Assembly: GCA_963741355.1 (NCBI GenBank)
Contig: CAVUIG010000031.1
Coordinates: forward strand, 1-64,000
DNA length: 64,000 nt
Reading direction: 5' to 3'
Source: CAIWHR01 sp963741355
GTDB lineage: Bacteria; Pseudomonadota; Gammaproteobacteria; Burkholderiales; Casimicrobiaceae
Below the pieces are notes generated by a model that had not been told where the DNA came from, made no database searches, and saw only the letters and a list, made by a program, of their open reading frames with translations. Below, one piece after another: positions 46,399 to 56,821 of the stretch. How positions within the stretch are numbered: position 1 is the stretch's first letter; every line of letters starts with the position of its first letter. The translations under genes were made by a program, and so were the position numbers.

Positions 46399-47356
46399 GT
46401 GCGGATTTTCCGAGGGTTGCCGGCTGCGGCCGACGTCCCTGTTGCACTGACGATTGGCAATTTCGATGGCGTCCACCGCGGACACCAGGCGATGCTTGCG
46501 CGACTGGTCGAGGCCGCCGACGATCTTGCGCTGACGCCCGCCGTGCTGACGTTCGATCCGCCGACGCGCGAATTCTTCGCCGGCGCCGCCGCGCCGCCAC
46601 GGCTTGCCACGCTGCGCACGAAGATCGCGCAATTCGAGGAGCATGGCGTCGAACGCATCTACATCGCGCGATTCGACGCCCGCCTCGCCGCGTTGACGCC
46701 GGAGGCCTTCGTCACCGACGTGATGGTGCGGCGCCTCGGCGTTCGCTGGGTGCTGGTCGGCGAGGATTTTCGCTTCGGCAAGCGCCGCGCCGGCGATATC
46801 GGAACCCTGCGCGCGCACGCGGCGACGTTCAGCGTCGAGGCGATGCGCATCGTCTCGCACGGCGGCGAGCGCGCGTCGTCGACGGTGGTGCGGGAGGCGC
46901 TCGCGACAGGTGACCTCGCCCGCGCCGCGGCGATGCTCGGTCGCGCCTATGCGATCGAGGGGCGCGTCGCGCACGGCGCGAAGCTCGGACGCAATCTCGG
47001 GTTTCCCACGGCGAACATCCGCCTGAAGCGCAAACCGCCCGTTTCCGGCGTCTTCGCCGTGCGGGTGCACGGGCTTGCCGCGCACGCCGCTCGAGGCGGT
47101 CGCGAGCATCGGCGTCCGGCCGACGATCGAGAGCGCGGGCGAGCCGTTGCTCGAAGTGTTCATCTTCGATTTCGACGAGCCGATCTACGGCCGGCGCATC
47201 GCCGTCGAATTCGTGCACAAGTTGCGCGACGAGGAACGTTACCCGGATCTCGAGACGCTCAAGCGTCAGATCGGCATCGACGCCCAGCAGGCGCGCGACT
47301 ATTTTGCGCAGCGTGCGGCGGCCTCCGACCTGGCGCTGGCGGCCCCCGGCCGCTGA
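46399..47356 (+). CDS. ribF: bifunctional riboflavin kinase/FAD synthetase
   Basis: About 318 residues; GTG 46399 starts VRIFRGL. The N-terminal FMN adenylyltransferase shows TIGNFDGVHRGHQ and GEDFRFGKRRAGD. The C-terminal riboflavin kinase shows GRNLGFPTANI and, after a frame change near 47085, ASIGVRPTIES and EVFIFDFDEPIYG. It makes FMN then FAD. A CTAAAAT element at about 46366 could be the -10 of a promoter. It precedes ileS by 33 bp, the common ribF-ileS-lspA order. Confidence 0.92.
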
Positions 47357-47389
47357 CCCCGAACGAACTCGCCACCCGACGAAGCCCGC

Positions 47390-50240
47390 ATGCCAGACGA
47401 AACGAAAAAAGACTACAAGGTCGACGCTCAACCTGCCGGACACGCCGTTTCCGATGCGAGGCGACCTCGCCCGGCGCGAGCCGGTGTGGGTCAAGGACTG
47501 GCGCGAACGCAAGGTGTACGAGGCGATTCGCGCGGCGGCGCGCGGACGGCCGCGCTTCGTGCTCCACGACGGGCCGCCTTATGCGAACGGCGACATCCAC
47601 ATCGGGCACGCCGTCAACAAGATCCTCAAGGACATCGTCGTCAAGAGCAAGACGATGGCGGGATACGACGCGCCTTACGTGCCCGGCTGGGATTGCCACG
47701 GGATGCCGATCGAGGTGCAGATCGAAAAGACGCACGGCAAGCACCTGCCGACCGCCGACACGCAACGCCTCGCGCGCGCCTACGCGTCGACGCAGATCGC
47801 GCGCCAGAAGGCGGACTTCGAGCGCCTCGGCGTGCTGGGCGACTGGGATCGTCCGTACACGACGATGGCCTACCGCAACGAGGCCGATGAAATCCGCACC
47901 CTGGTGAAGCTGCTGGAAAAGGGCTACATCTACCGCGGCCTGAAGCCGGTCAACTGGTGCTTCGACTGCCACAGCGCGCTCGCCGAGGCCGAGGTCGAGT
48001 ACGAAGACCGCACCGACGCCGCGATCGACGTCGGCTTTCCGCTCGACGACGCCGACCGCCCGAAGCTCGCGAAGGCGTTCGGGCTGCCGGCGCTGCCGCA
48101 GGGCCCGGTCCTCGCGGTCATCTGGACCACGACGCCGTGGACGATCCCGGCGAACCAGGCGCTCAACGTCCATCCGGATTTCCGTTACGCGCTGGTCGCA
48201 ACGCCGCGCGGACATCTCGTGCTGGCGGAGGATCTCGTCGCCGCGTGCCTCGCGCGCTACAAGCTCGAGGGCCGCGTCGTCGGCACGGCGACGGGCGCGG
48301 CGCTCGAGCAGATCCGCTTCCGGCATCCGTTCTACGATCGCGCGTCGCCGGTCTATCTCGGCGACTACGTGACGCTGGAGCAGGGCACCGGCGTGGTGCA
48401 CAGCGCGCCCGCGTACGGCATCGAGGACTTCGCATCGTGCCGGCGCTACGGGATGAAGGACGACGAGATGGAGACGCCGGTGCAGGGCAACGGCCAGTTC
48501 GCCGAATCGCTGCCCTTCTTCGGCGGAATGCGCATCTGGGACGCGAACCCGAAGATCGTGACCAAGCTCGACGAGGTCGGCGCGCTCCTGCACAGCGAGA
48601 AGTTCGTGCACAGCTACATGCACTGCTGGCGGCACAAGACGCCGATCATCTATCGCGCGACGACGCAATGGTTCGCCGCGATGGACGACGTGACCGGCTA
48701 CCGCGGCGCCACGCCGGAGCGCACGCTGCGCGAGACCGCGCTCGCCGGCATCGAGCGCACCGAATTCTTTCCGGCATGGGGCAAGGCGCGGCTCTACGGG
48801 ATGATCGAGAACCGGCCCGACTGGACGCTGTCGCGCCAGCGGCAGTGGGGCGTGCCGCTGCCGTTCTTCGTCGACAAGGACACCGACGCGCTGCATCCGG
48901 ACACGATCGCGCTCGCCGAACTCGCCGCGGCCGAAAGTCGAGCACGGCGGCATCGAATCATGGTTCGAGGCGACGTACGAGGATTTCGGCGTCGATCCCG
49001 CGAAGTACCGCAAGCTCACCGACACGCTCGACGTCTGGTTCGATTCGGGCTCGACGCACCAGACCGTGATGGGCGGCCCCAACGCCGCGGCCACGCGCGC
49101 CGGCTCGCACGCCAAGGACACGCGGTTTCCGGCGGACCTCTACCTCGAAGGCTCGGACCAGCACCGCGGATGGTTCCATTCGTCGCTGCTCGTGTCCTGC
49201 ATGCTGAACGGAGTGCCGCCCTACAAGGCGCTGCTCACGCACGGCTTCGCGGTCGACGGCGACGGCAAGAAGATGTCGAAGTCCAAGGGCAATGTCGTCG
49301 CGCCGCAGAAGGTCTCGGACACCCTCGGCGCCGAAGTCCTTCGCCTGTGGGTCGGGGCCACCGACTATTCGGGCGACCTCAGCATCTCCGACGAAATCCT
49401 GAAGCGCGTCGTCGAAAGCTACCGCCGCATCCGCAACACGCTGCGGTTCCTGCTCGCCAACACGGCGGATTTCGACGACGGCGAAGGATGCCGTCCCGCC
49501 GGCCGAGCTGCTCGAGATCGATCGCTACGCGATCGCCGCGACGCGCTCGCTCGCGGACGCGATCGAAGGCGACTATTCGCGCTACGAATTCCACCTCGTC
49601 GTGCAGCGGCTGCAGACGTTCTGCTCGGAGGACCTGGGCGGCTTCTATCTCGACGTGCTGAAGGATCGCCTCTACACGGCGGGCAACGACGAGCCGCGCG
49701 CGCAGATCGGCGCAAACGGCGCTCGCGCTGATCCGCGACACGCTGCTGAAGCTGATGGCGCCCGTGCTCTCGTTCACGGCGGAGGAGGCGTGGCGCATCG
49801 TGCATCCGCAGGACGCCACGATCTTCACCCAGGTCTGGGCCGGAACGCTGCCGGCCCAACCCGACGCCGACGCGCTGGTCGGGAAATGGTCGCGCATCCT
49901 GGCCGTGCGCGCGGCCGTGCAGAAGGAGATCGAGGCGCTGCGCCAGACCGGCGAGGTGGGCTCGTCGCTGCAGGCCGAGGTCGCGATCGCCGCGCCGCCC
50001 GACGACTACGACGCGCTCGCGAGCCTCGGCGACGATCTGCGCTTCGTGATGATCACGTCGGCCGCAACGGTCGCCGCCGGTCCCGCGCTCGCGGTGGCCG
50101 TCACCGCCAGCCGGCATCGCAAGTGCGATCGCTGCTGGCACTATCGCGCCGATGTCGGCGCGGATCCCGCGCATCCGACGATCTGCGCGCGCTGCGTCGC
50201 GAATCTTTTCGGGGGCGGCGAAGCGCGCCGCTACGCATGA
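47390..50240 (+). CDS. ileS: isoleucyl-tRNA synthetase
   Basis: About 950 residues in five frame segments (changes near 47415, 48935, 49490 and 49725), ATG 47390 (MPDETKKDYK). The class I signatures are complete: HIGH in GDIHIGHAVNKILKD and KMSKS in DGKKMSKSKGN. The editing domain (TTTPWTIPANQAL, GTGVVHSAPAYGIEDF) and the C-terminal zinc site (CDRCWHYR...CARC) are present. This enzyme is indispensable, so four true frameshifts are implausible; it is the best argument that indels here are sequence errors. The stop overlaps the lspA start. Confidence 0.95.
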
Positions 50241-50752
50241 ACAAGGTGCGCCCGGTTGCGGGTGGATTGCACTGGCTGGCGCTGAGCGCCGTCGTGGTCA
50301 TCGCCGACCAGGCGACGAAGGCGATCGTCAAGGCGTGGCTGCAGCCCTACGAGGTGCGTCCGCTCGGCAGCCTTTTCAGCTTCATCCTCACGTACAACGA
50401 CGGCGCCGCGTTCAGCCTCGGCGCCGGCGCGGGCGGCTGGCAGCGCTGGCTGTTCATGGCGATCGCGGTGGCCGCGATCATCCTGATCGCGTGGCTGCTG
50501 AAGCGCGGCGGCGGCGCGATCTACTGCGCCGGTCTCGCGCTGATCCTCGGCGGCGCGATCGGCAACCTCTGCGACCGGGTCGTGCTGGGCAGGGTGGTGG
50601 ACTTCCTGCTGTTCCACTATGATCGATGGGCGTTTCCGGCATTCAACGTCGCCGATTCGGCGATCACCGTGGGAGCCGCGCTGGTGATTCTCGACAGCCT
50701 CCTGCATCGCCGCACCGATTCGCTGCCGTCGAACGGCGCGCGGGAGGCATGA
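50237..50752 (+). CDS. lspA: lipoprotein signal peptidase
   Basis: 171 residues with four membrane helices. The two catalytic aspartates lie in IGNLCDRV and FNVADSAI, and YNDGAAFSL matches a conserved loop. LspA removes the signal peptide from lipidated prolipoproteins in the inner membrane; several lipoproteins in this window (the two NHL proteins, the triheme lipoprotein, the one at 54779) would be its substrates. It overlaps ileS by 4 bp and ispH by 4 bp, indicating one operon. Confidence 0.96.
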   Translation: MNKVRPVAGGLHWLALSAVVVIADQATKAIVKAWLQPYEVRPLGSLFSFILTYNDGAAFSLGAGAGGWQRWLFMAIAVAAIILIAWLLKRGGGAIYCAGLALILGGAIGNLCDRVVLGRVVDFLLFHYDRWAFPAFNVADSAITVGAALVILDSLLHRRTDSLPSNGAREA

Positions 50753-51713
50753 TGGACGTCCTGCTCGCCAATCCGCGCGGATTCTGCGCCGGCGTCGACC
50801 GCGCGATCGCGATCGTGCTGCAGGCGCTCGCCAAGTTCGGAGCGCCGATCTACGTGCGGCACGAGGTCGTCCACAACAAGTTCGTCGTCGACGACCTGCG
50901 CGCCAAGGGTGCGATCTTCGTCGAGGAGCTGGCCGAAGTTCCGTCCGGCAGCACGGTGGTTTTCTCCGCGCATGGCGTGTCGAAGGCCGTGCGCGCCGAG
51001 GCCGACGCGCGCGGGCTCCGCGTGTTCGACGCGACCTGCCCGCTGGTCACCAAGGTCCACGTCGAGATCGCCAAGATGCACGAGCGCGGCCTCGAGATCG
51101 TCATGATCGGCCACAGGGGACACCCGGAAGTCGAGGGAACGATGGGGCAGTGCGAAGGCGGCGTTTACCTCGTCGAAACCGTCGACGACGTGCGCCGCCT
51201 GGACGTGCGCGATCCCGCCAATCTCGCGTACGTCACGCAGACGACCCTGTCGGTCGACGATGCCGCCGGGATCGTCGCTGCGCTCAGGGAGCGGTTTCCC
51301 GGAATCGTCGGCCCGAAGAAGGACGACATCTGCTACGCGACGCAGAACCGGCAGGATGCCGTGAAGTTCATCGCGCCGCGGGTCGACGTGGTGATCGTCG
51401 TCGGCAGCCCGAACAGCTCCAATTCCAATCGGCTGCGCGAAGTCGCCGCGCACCGAGGCATTCCCGCGTACATGGTCGACCGCGCCGACGAGCTCCGCCC
51501 CGAATGGATCGAGGGCAAGCTGCGTGTCGGCATCACGGCCGGCGCGTCGGCGCCGGAGGTGCTCGTCCGCGAAGTCGTCGCGCGCCTCGAGTCGCTGGGC
51601 GTCGCCCGCGTGCATGAGGTCGACGGTGCCGCGGAGACGGTCGTGTTTCCGCTCCCCAAGGGGCTCGGCGCGCATCCGGACACCAAGACGGCGCCACGTC
51701 GTCGCGAAGCTGA
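50749..51713 (+). CDS. ispH: 4-hydroxy-3-methylbut-2-enyl diphosphate reductase
   Basis: About 320 residues. IspH performs the last step of the MEP isoprenoid pathway using a 4Fe-4S cluster held by three cysteines: GFCAG, DATCPLV and DDICYATQNRQ. SAHGVS and GSPNSSNSNRL are substrate-pocket motifs. The usual C-terminus FPLPKGL is followed in the raw frame by an unlikely extension; an indel near 51690 gives a short tail (DGATSSRS) ending at 51713. The start is ATG 50749 or 50752. Confidence 0.93.
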
Positions 51714-51737
51714 TCCGGGTTGCCCGGATTCCGTGCG

Positions 51738-52101
51738 TCACACGCTGTTGCGCGCGCTCCGGAACGACGCCAGCAGGGCCGCGAACGCGAGGACCGCGAG
51801 TCCGGCTGCCATGGCCGCGACGAGCGCGTGGCGTCCGGATTCGCTCAGCGCCCGCACGAGCGCCTCGCCGAAATAGATCGGCAGCAGCAGCGATGCGGCT
51901 TGGCGCGCCCTGTGCGAGCCGCGGGCCATGGCGAGCCACAGGATCGCGAGCGGCAGCGCCTTCAGCGCCAGCCACGATCCGCCCGGGCGCAGCGGCGCCA
52001 GCAGCGTTTCCCAGAGCAATTCGGTGAGCGCCAGCGCGAAGACGGCCGCGAGGGCAATGCGATGCCATCGCGCGGCGGCATCTCTTGAGCTCGCGCGACA
52101 C
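51738..52101 (-). CDS. DUF2069-type membrane protein
   Basis: About 120 residues with four hydrophobic helices. GTG 52101 gives VSRELKR; a frame change near 52065 leads into WHRIALAAVFALALTELLWE and then APLRPGGSWLALKALPL, the family hallmark. It is an inner-membrane protein of unknown function, common in betaproteobacteria. It ends convergent with ispH. Confidence 0.7.
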
Positions 52102-52107
52102 GCGGCG

Positions 52108-53656
52108 CTACGACACGGCGGTGAATTCGTAGAGCTCGAACCCCGGGCCGTGCTCGACCAGCTTCAGCAGCACCGCGAGCCCGGTCTCGCCGCCGCGCCG
52201 CAGCGTGATGCCCTGCTCGACCTGGAAGGTCTTCTCGGGGACCAGCAACTGCGAGGGCGCCGGCTCGGGACCGTTCGCCGATCCGTCCTCGGGCAGCACC
52301 ACGACCGGGACGAACTGCTCGTCGGCGGCACCCTCCGGAATCGCCGCGGCGGCCTCCGGATTGTCGGTGAGGAGCTCGCAGCCGAACTCGAGCCCGCTGC
52401 CTTTGAGCGTGTTGCGGAACCAGCGCACCATCGCGACCTGAACGCCGGTCTTGCCCTCGACCCGCAACGCGATCAGGTCGCCGATCCGCAGGGCGGTCGG
52501 ATTCGGGTCGATCTGGCGCAGCGCGTAGCCGGCCGGCGTATGGTTGATGACCTGGCATCCGGTCATCGGCGGCAGACCCTTCGGCGGTTGCGCGACGCCC
52601 GCATGCACGCCGCGACTGTATTGCCAGACACCGTAGAGCCCCGCGCACATCACGACGCGGGCGCGCGACGGCAGCCGGTTGAATTGACGCGCCGGCGGAA
52701 TGGCCCATTGCCGCAACAGCCGGCGCAGCAGCGCGATGTACTTGCAGGCGCGACACCGCACCGGGCGAGATGCCCAGCGGAACGTCGCCTCCGGCGTCGA
52801 GCTTGCGCAGCTCTTCCTGGATCTGGAAGGCGAGGTCGAAGGTCAGCAGGAAGATCTTGCTCCCGTCGATCGAGCCACCCTTGTTGGCGGAAAAGGGCGG
52901 GAAGTCGTGCCCGACGGGGATGATGGCAACCGCCTTTGCCATCCGATGCACCGGGGCGACGTCGGTCAGCTTCGCCCAGTGACTGTGGTCCTGCAGGTAG
53001 CGCAGCACCGTCGCGAGCTGGCCGGGATGGAATCCGTACGGATTGGCGAGCGCCAGCAGCAGCGACTGAAGATAGGTGCGCTCCGGGGTCATCTCCGGCG
53101 CCTCGTTCGCGATCGCGCTGTGATTGAGGTGACGCTCGCGCGAGAACGCGTAGATCGCGTGCCCGTCCTGCCAGGTCTTCGGCGGCACGGGCGAGTACGA
53201 CAGGTAGCTGTTGATGAGGATGCGCGCCGTGCACTGCAGGCAGCGGAAGACGAGCGCGGCCAGCACGCGATTGCCCGACAGCAGGATCCGCTTGTCGGCC
53301 TCGTGCACGAGCAGATGCTTGTACGCGACCGACAACTCGTGCGCGAGGCCCAGCGCCGCCTTGGCCGCGTCGAGACCTGCGCCCGACAGCGGATGCGATG
53401 CCCGCGCGTATTCCTTTTCCAGCAGCGGCCAGAGCATCCCCGCCGTCGCCCAGTAACGCTCGGCGAGCTCGAACCGGCGCGACTCGCTCATCGCGACGCG
53501 GTTGATGGCCGCGAGCGAGTCCCCGATGACGCTTGCTGCTTCGACCGGGTCGCGCTTCAGCGCCTCGTCCAGCCACTCGAATACCTTCGCCGGCCGGGTT
53601 TCCGGCGGGTTCGCGGGGCGCGGGTCGAGCGGCGGCAGGGTGAGCGCGAGGGGCAT
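52108..53656 (-). CDS. conserved protein of unknown function, possible C-terminal PilZ-like domain
   Basis: About 515 residues with one frame change near 52755. The N-terminal 340 residues are mostly helical and soluble (PPETRPAKVFEWLDEAL, SHPLSGAGLDAAK, ILINSYLSYSPVP, GFHPGQLATVLRYLQ, VGHDFPPFSANKGG). I recall similar proteins in betaproteobacteria but know no function. The last 130 residues (INHTPAGYALRQ...LRIGDLIALRV...VAMVRWFR) follow the pattern of PilZ domains: small residue turn, then Gly-Asp, then V-x-W. The canonical RxxxR c-di-GMP motif is not clear, so ligand binding is uncertain. Confidence 0.65.
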
Positions 53657-53769
53657 GGCGGGTCAGGCTGTCTCAGGCGATTGTAAGCGATGCCCCGCTT
53701 CTGCGCCGATTGAGTCCGTCGCGGTGTGGCATTCGGCCGCGGCTTCGCGGCCACGTCTCCCGGGCACCT

Positions 53770-54616
53770 TCAGTCGCGAAGGAAACGGATTACGGGCTCC
53801 ATCTGGTTCGTGGGACATCAGCATCGGTGCGTGCCCGACGCCCGCGATTTCCACGACGCGCGGACGGGGCCCGCGAGCCGACATTTCGGCGGCGGTCGCC
53901 GCGGAGAGCAGGTCCGATTGGGCGCCGCGCAGCACGAGCGTCGGACAACGGATGCGATCCCAGAGGGGCCAGAGGTCGGGCGGCGCCGCCGTGGTCCGGA
54001 AGGGAACGGCGATGCCCGGGTCGTAGGCGAGGCCCCAGCGGCCGTCGGCACGCTGCCGGACGTTGGTGCGGACGATGTGGTCCCACTGCGCATCGTCGAG
54101 CGCGCCGAACGGCGCGGAGATCGTGCGCACGTACTGCGCGATTTCATCGTACGTCGCGAACGTCGGGTCGGTGCCGAAATAGCCGCGGATCCGCTCCACC
54201 GCAGCCGCTTCGATGGTCGGTCCGACGTCGTTGACGACAAGCCGCGCGATGGGCGAGGCGGATTGCGCGGCCATCGTCATTCCGAGCAGACCGCCCATCG
54301 ACGTTCCGATCCAGCCGACGGCCTCGGCGCCGCTTCGCGCAATCAGCGCCGTCAACGTCGTCAGGTACGTGGGAAACGTGTAATCGTTGGGGTCGGCGAG
54401 CCATTCGCTCTCGCCACGACCGGGCATGTCCACCGAAATCACGCGGTGCGTCGACGCGAGCGCTTCGGCGATCGTGTCGAAATCGCGCGCGTTACGCCCG
54501 ACGCCGTGGACGCAGATCACGACCCGCGGATTGGCGGGGTCGCCCCATTCGAAATACACGACGCGGTGAAAGCCGTGCGGCGAGAGGCTGGCGAAATGGC
54601 TGCGATGGGGTTGCAT
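53770..54616 (-). CDS. alpha/beta hydrolase
   Basis: About 280 residues. HGVGRNARDFD forms the oxyanion region, IGTSMGG holds the nucleophilic Ser, LRGAQSDLLS the acid region, and GVGHAPML the catalytic His. The raw frame runs on to 53663 with low-complexity tail; an indel near 53800 instead gives MEPVIRFLRD and a stop at 53770, the ending expected for the family, so I prefer it. The start is ATG 54616 or GTG 54622. Substrate unknown. Confidence 0.8.
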
Positions 54617-54778
54617 CGGCACGGCGATCCGTTTGCGAATTCGACACGCCGATGCTCGGCGATTTGGCGCGCCCCGTCAACGTGCTGTCGGGACTGCGGG
54701 CGCCGGCTCTTCTCATCGCGCGCATTTGGCCGCAAAATGTCATCAGCTCCGATCACAACGACTCCTGAGGAACCGATC

Positions 54779-55192
54779 ATGCGCCACCGCAAGGCTCGCT
54801 CGCGCATCTCCGTAATGGCGCTGGCCCTGACGGCGCTCGTCGCCGCCGGCTGCGCGCCGGACGACATGGTGAACCGCAAGGCGACCGGGTTCGACGCCTT
54901 CACCGCGCAGATCGCGTCACGATGCAACCCGCTGATGCTGGGGTCGCACAACATCGGGCAGGAGCTCATGTACAGCCACGGGATCGGCGATGACAGCTAC
55001 GACTACTTCCTCGACATCACGTCGCGCGTCTACTACGGGCAGATCTCGACCGCGTCGTACCGCGGCGCGGTGCTGAGCTTCTTCGGCGCGGGCGACGACA
55101 CGAACCGCGGCATCGACTGCATCATCGCGAACCTGCCGTCGACGCCGCCGCCGGTTCCGGACGGCCCCGCGAAGCGGATCAATCAGCTCTAG
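54779..55192 (+). CDS. small lipoprotein of unknown function
   Basis: 137 residues; ATG 54779 with TGAGGAA 7 nt upstream. The signal MALALTALVAAGC is a lipobox (Cys about residue 24). The mature part contains IASRCNPLMLGSHNIGQELMY, many aromatics (SYDYFLDITSRVYYG) and two cysteines that could form a disulfide. I do not recognise a family. Its end overlaps the convergent Nudix gene by 14 bp. Confidence 0.75.
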   Translation: MRHRKARSRISVMALALTALVAAGCAPDDMVNRKATGFDAFTAQIASRCNPLMLGSHNIGQELMYSHGIGDDSYDYFLDITSRVYYGQISTASYRGAVLSFFGAGDDTNRGIDCIIANLPSTPPPVPDGPAKRINQL

Positions 55193-55832
55193 GGCGCTTC
55201 GCACCGTCGCCGGCTGCGAGCGTGCGCTCGAGGATCAGCAGCATTGCCGCCGTCGCGCCCCAGATGTAGCGGTCGCGCCAGGGAATCGCCCAGTAGTCGC
55301 GCCGCAAGGCGCCCAGCATCCGGAAATGCCGCTGCCGGTTCGCGGGATCGAGCACGAATTCGAGCGGCACCTCGAAGGCTTCGGCGACTTCGACCGGATC
55401 GGTCTTGAGCACGAACGGCGGCTCGACCCATCCCACCACCGGCGTCACGCGATAGCCGCTGACGGTCTCGTAGTTCTCGAGCCGGCCCAGCACCGTGACG
55501 CGCTCCGCCGGCAAGCCGATTTCCTCGGATGCCTCGCGCAGCGCCGCGGCGGCGATCGACACGTCGCCTGCCTCCACACGACCGCCGGGAAAGCTGATCT
55601 GCCCCGGATGATCGGGAAGATCTGCGCTGCGTTGCGTGAGGAGAAGCTGCAGCCCGCCATCGCGGTTGACGAGCGGCACGAGCACCGCCGCAGGGGTCGG
55701 GTCGCCTTCCCTGCCGGGCAGGCGAAATCCGTCGGAGAGATTCTTCGCCGCCTCGGGCGCCGGACGCGCGAGGCGCTCGGCGAGCCACTCGCGTTGCGCC
55801 GAAGGGGGTAGGTGAAACAGGGGAAGGGGCAT
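55179..55832 (-). CDS. Nudix hydrolase, CoA pyrophosphatase type
   Basis: About 217 residues from ATG 55832 (MPLPLFHLPP); a GTG at 55868 would extend it, but a TAGAAT -10-like element just upstream of that GTG favours the shorter form. The Nudix box lies in FPGGRVEAGDVSIAAAALREASEEIGL (residues given only in part: GG, E, REASEE). LLTQRS and DLPDHPGQISFPGG match the CoA-diphosphatase subgroup (NudL/YeaB), which splits CoA into 3',5'-ADP and phosphopantetheine. Confidence 0.88.
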   Translation of the reverse strand: MPLPLFHLPPSAQREWLAERLARPAPEAAKNLSDGFRLPGREGDPTPAAVLVPLVNRDGGLQLLLTQRSADLPDHPGQISFPGGRVEAGDVSIAAAALREASEEIGLPAERVTVLGRLENYETVSGYRVTPVVGWVEPPFVLKTDPVEVAEAFEVPLEFVLDPANRQRHFRMLGALRRDYWAIPWRDRYIWGATAAMLLILERTLAAGDGAKRPRAD

Positions 55833-55955
55833 CCGGCGGGGCGCGGTCGAGTCGATGGCCCGCGTCACGCATTCTACCGCCGCCGGAAATGCGACTCGCG
55901 AACGCGACAGGCCGATCGGTGAATGTTACGGTGAAGATGAACGCGGCGCGCGGCG

Positions 55956-56735
55956 TCAGAGCACGAGCTTGCCGCCGACCACGAACAATACCGAAGCGAG
56001 TCCCGCACGCAACACGCCGTCCGGGACGCGCGCCGAGAGCATGCTGCCGAGCCAGATGCCGGGGAGCGAGCCGATCAGCAGGCTGCCCAGCAGCCCCCAA
56101 TTGACGGTTCCCAGATGCGCGTGGCCCAACCCGGCCACGAGCGTCAGCGGCACGGCGTGCGCGATGTCCGTGCCGACGATCTGAGCCGTCGGCAACCGCG
56201 GATACAGGAAGAGCAGCGCGGTGACGCCCAGCGCACCGGCTCCGACCGACGACAGCGTGACGAGGATGCCCAGCAACAATCCCACGAGCACAGTCAGGAC
56301 GCCGAGCTGGCGCTCCTGCCAGGCGCCTTCCTTGCGCGCCCCGATCCGCTGCAGCCAGTTTCGTCCGAGGATCGCCAGCGCCGTGAGGAGCAATGCGACG
56401 CCGAGGCTTCGCGTAATCACCCGCGAAAACAGCGCGTGATCCACCTCCAGCGAACTGAGCGCCCATAGCGTCAGCAAAGCGCCTGGAAGGCTTCCCGCCG
56501 TGAGACGGCCGACGATTCCCCATTGGATATGGCCGTGCCGCGCATGGACGATGGTGCCGCCGGTCTTCGTCGCCGCCGCGTAGAGAAGGTCCGTTCCCAC
56601 TGCGGTGGCGGGTGCAATTCCGAACAGCAGAACGAGCAGCGGCGTCATCAGCGCACCGCCGCCGACGCCGGTCATCCCGACGATCATGCCGACGACGAAT
56701 CCGGACAGGCTGTAGACGAGATCGAACGGGATCAT
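55956..56735 (-). CDS. TSUP (TauE/SafE) family permease
   Basis: 259 residues with seven or eight helices. The family repeat appears twice: GFVVGMIVGMTGVGGGALMTPLLVLLFG at the start and LLLGILVTLSSVGAGALGV in the middle, each followed by the GTDxxHA-like segment (VGTDLLYAAATKTGG, VGTDIAHAVPLTLVAG). TSUP proteins export or import sulfonates, sulfite or other sulfur-carrying anions. It lies 87 bp downstream of cysN on the same strand, so a role in sulfate/sulfite transport is likely though not proven. Confidence 0.88.
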   Translation of the reverse strand: MIPFDLVYSLSGFVVGMIVGMTGVGGGALMTPLLVLLFGIAPATAVGTDLLYAAATKTGGTIVHARHGHIQWGIVGRLTAGSLPGALLTLWALSSLEVDHALFSRVITRSLGVALLLTALAILGRNWLQRIGARKEGAWQERQLGVLTVLVGLLLGILVTLSSVGAGALGVTALLFLYPRLPTAQIVGTDIAHAVPLTLVAGLGHAHLGTVNWGLLGSLLIGSLPGIWLGSMLSARVPDGVLRAGLASVLFVVGGKLVL

Positions 56736-56821
56736 GGGGCGGGAATCCGGTGCGGCCTAGGCGTGGACGATCTCGCGGACGCGAGTCGCGTGCGAGACAT
56801 GAAATGATAGCTGGAACGAGG

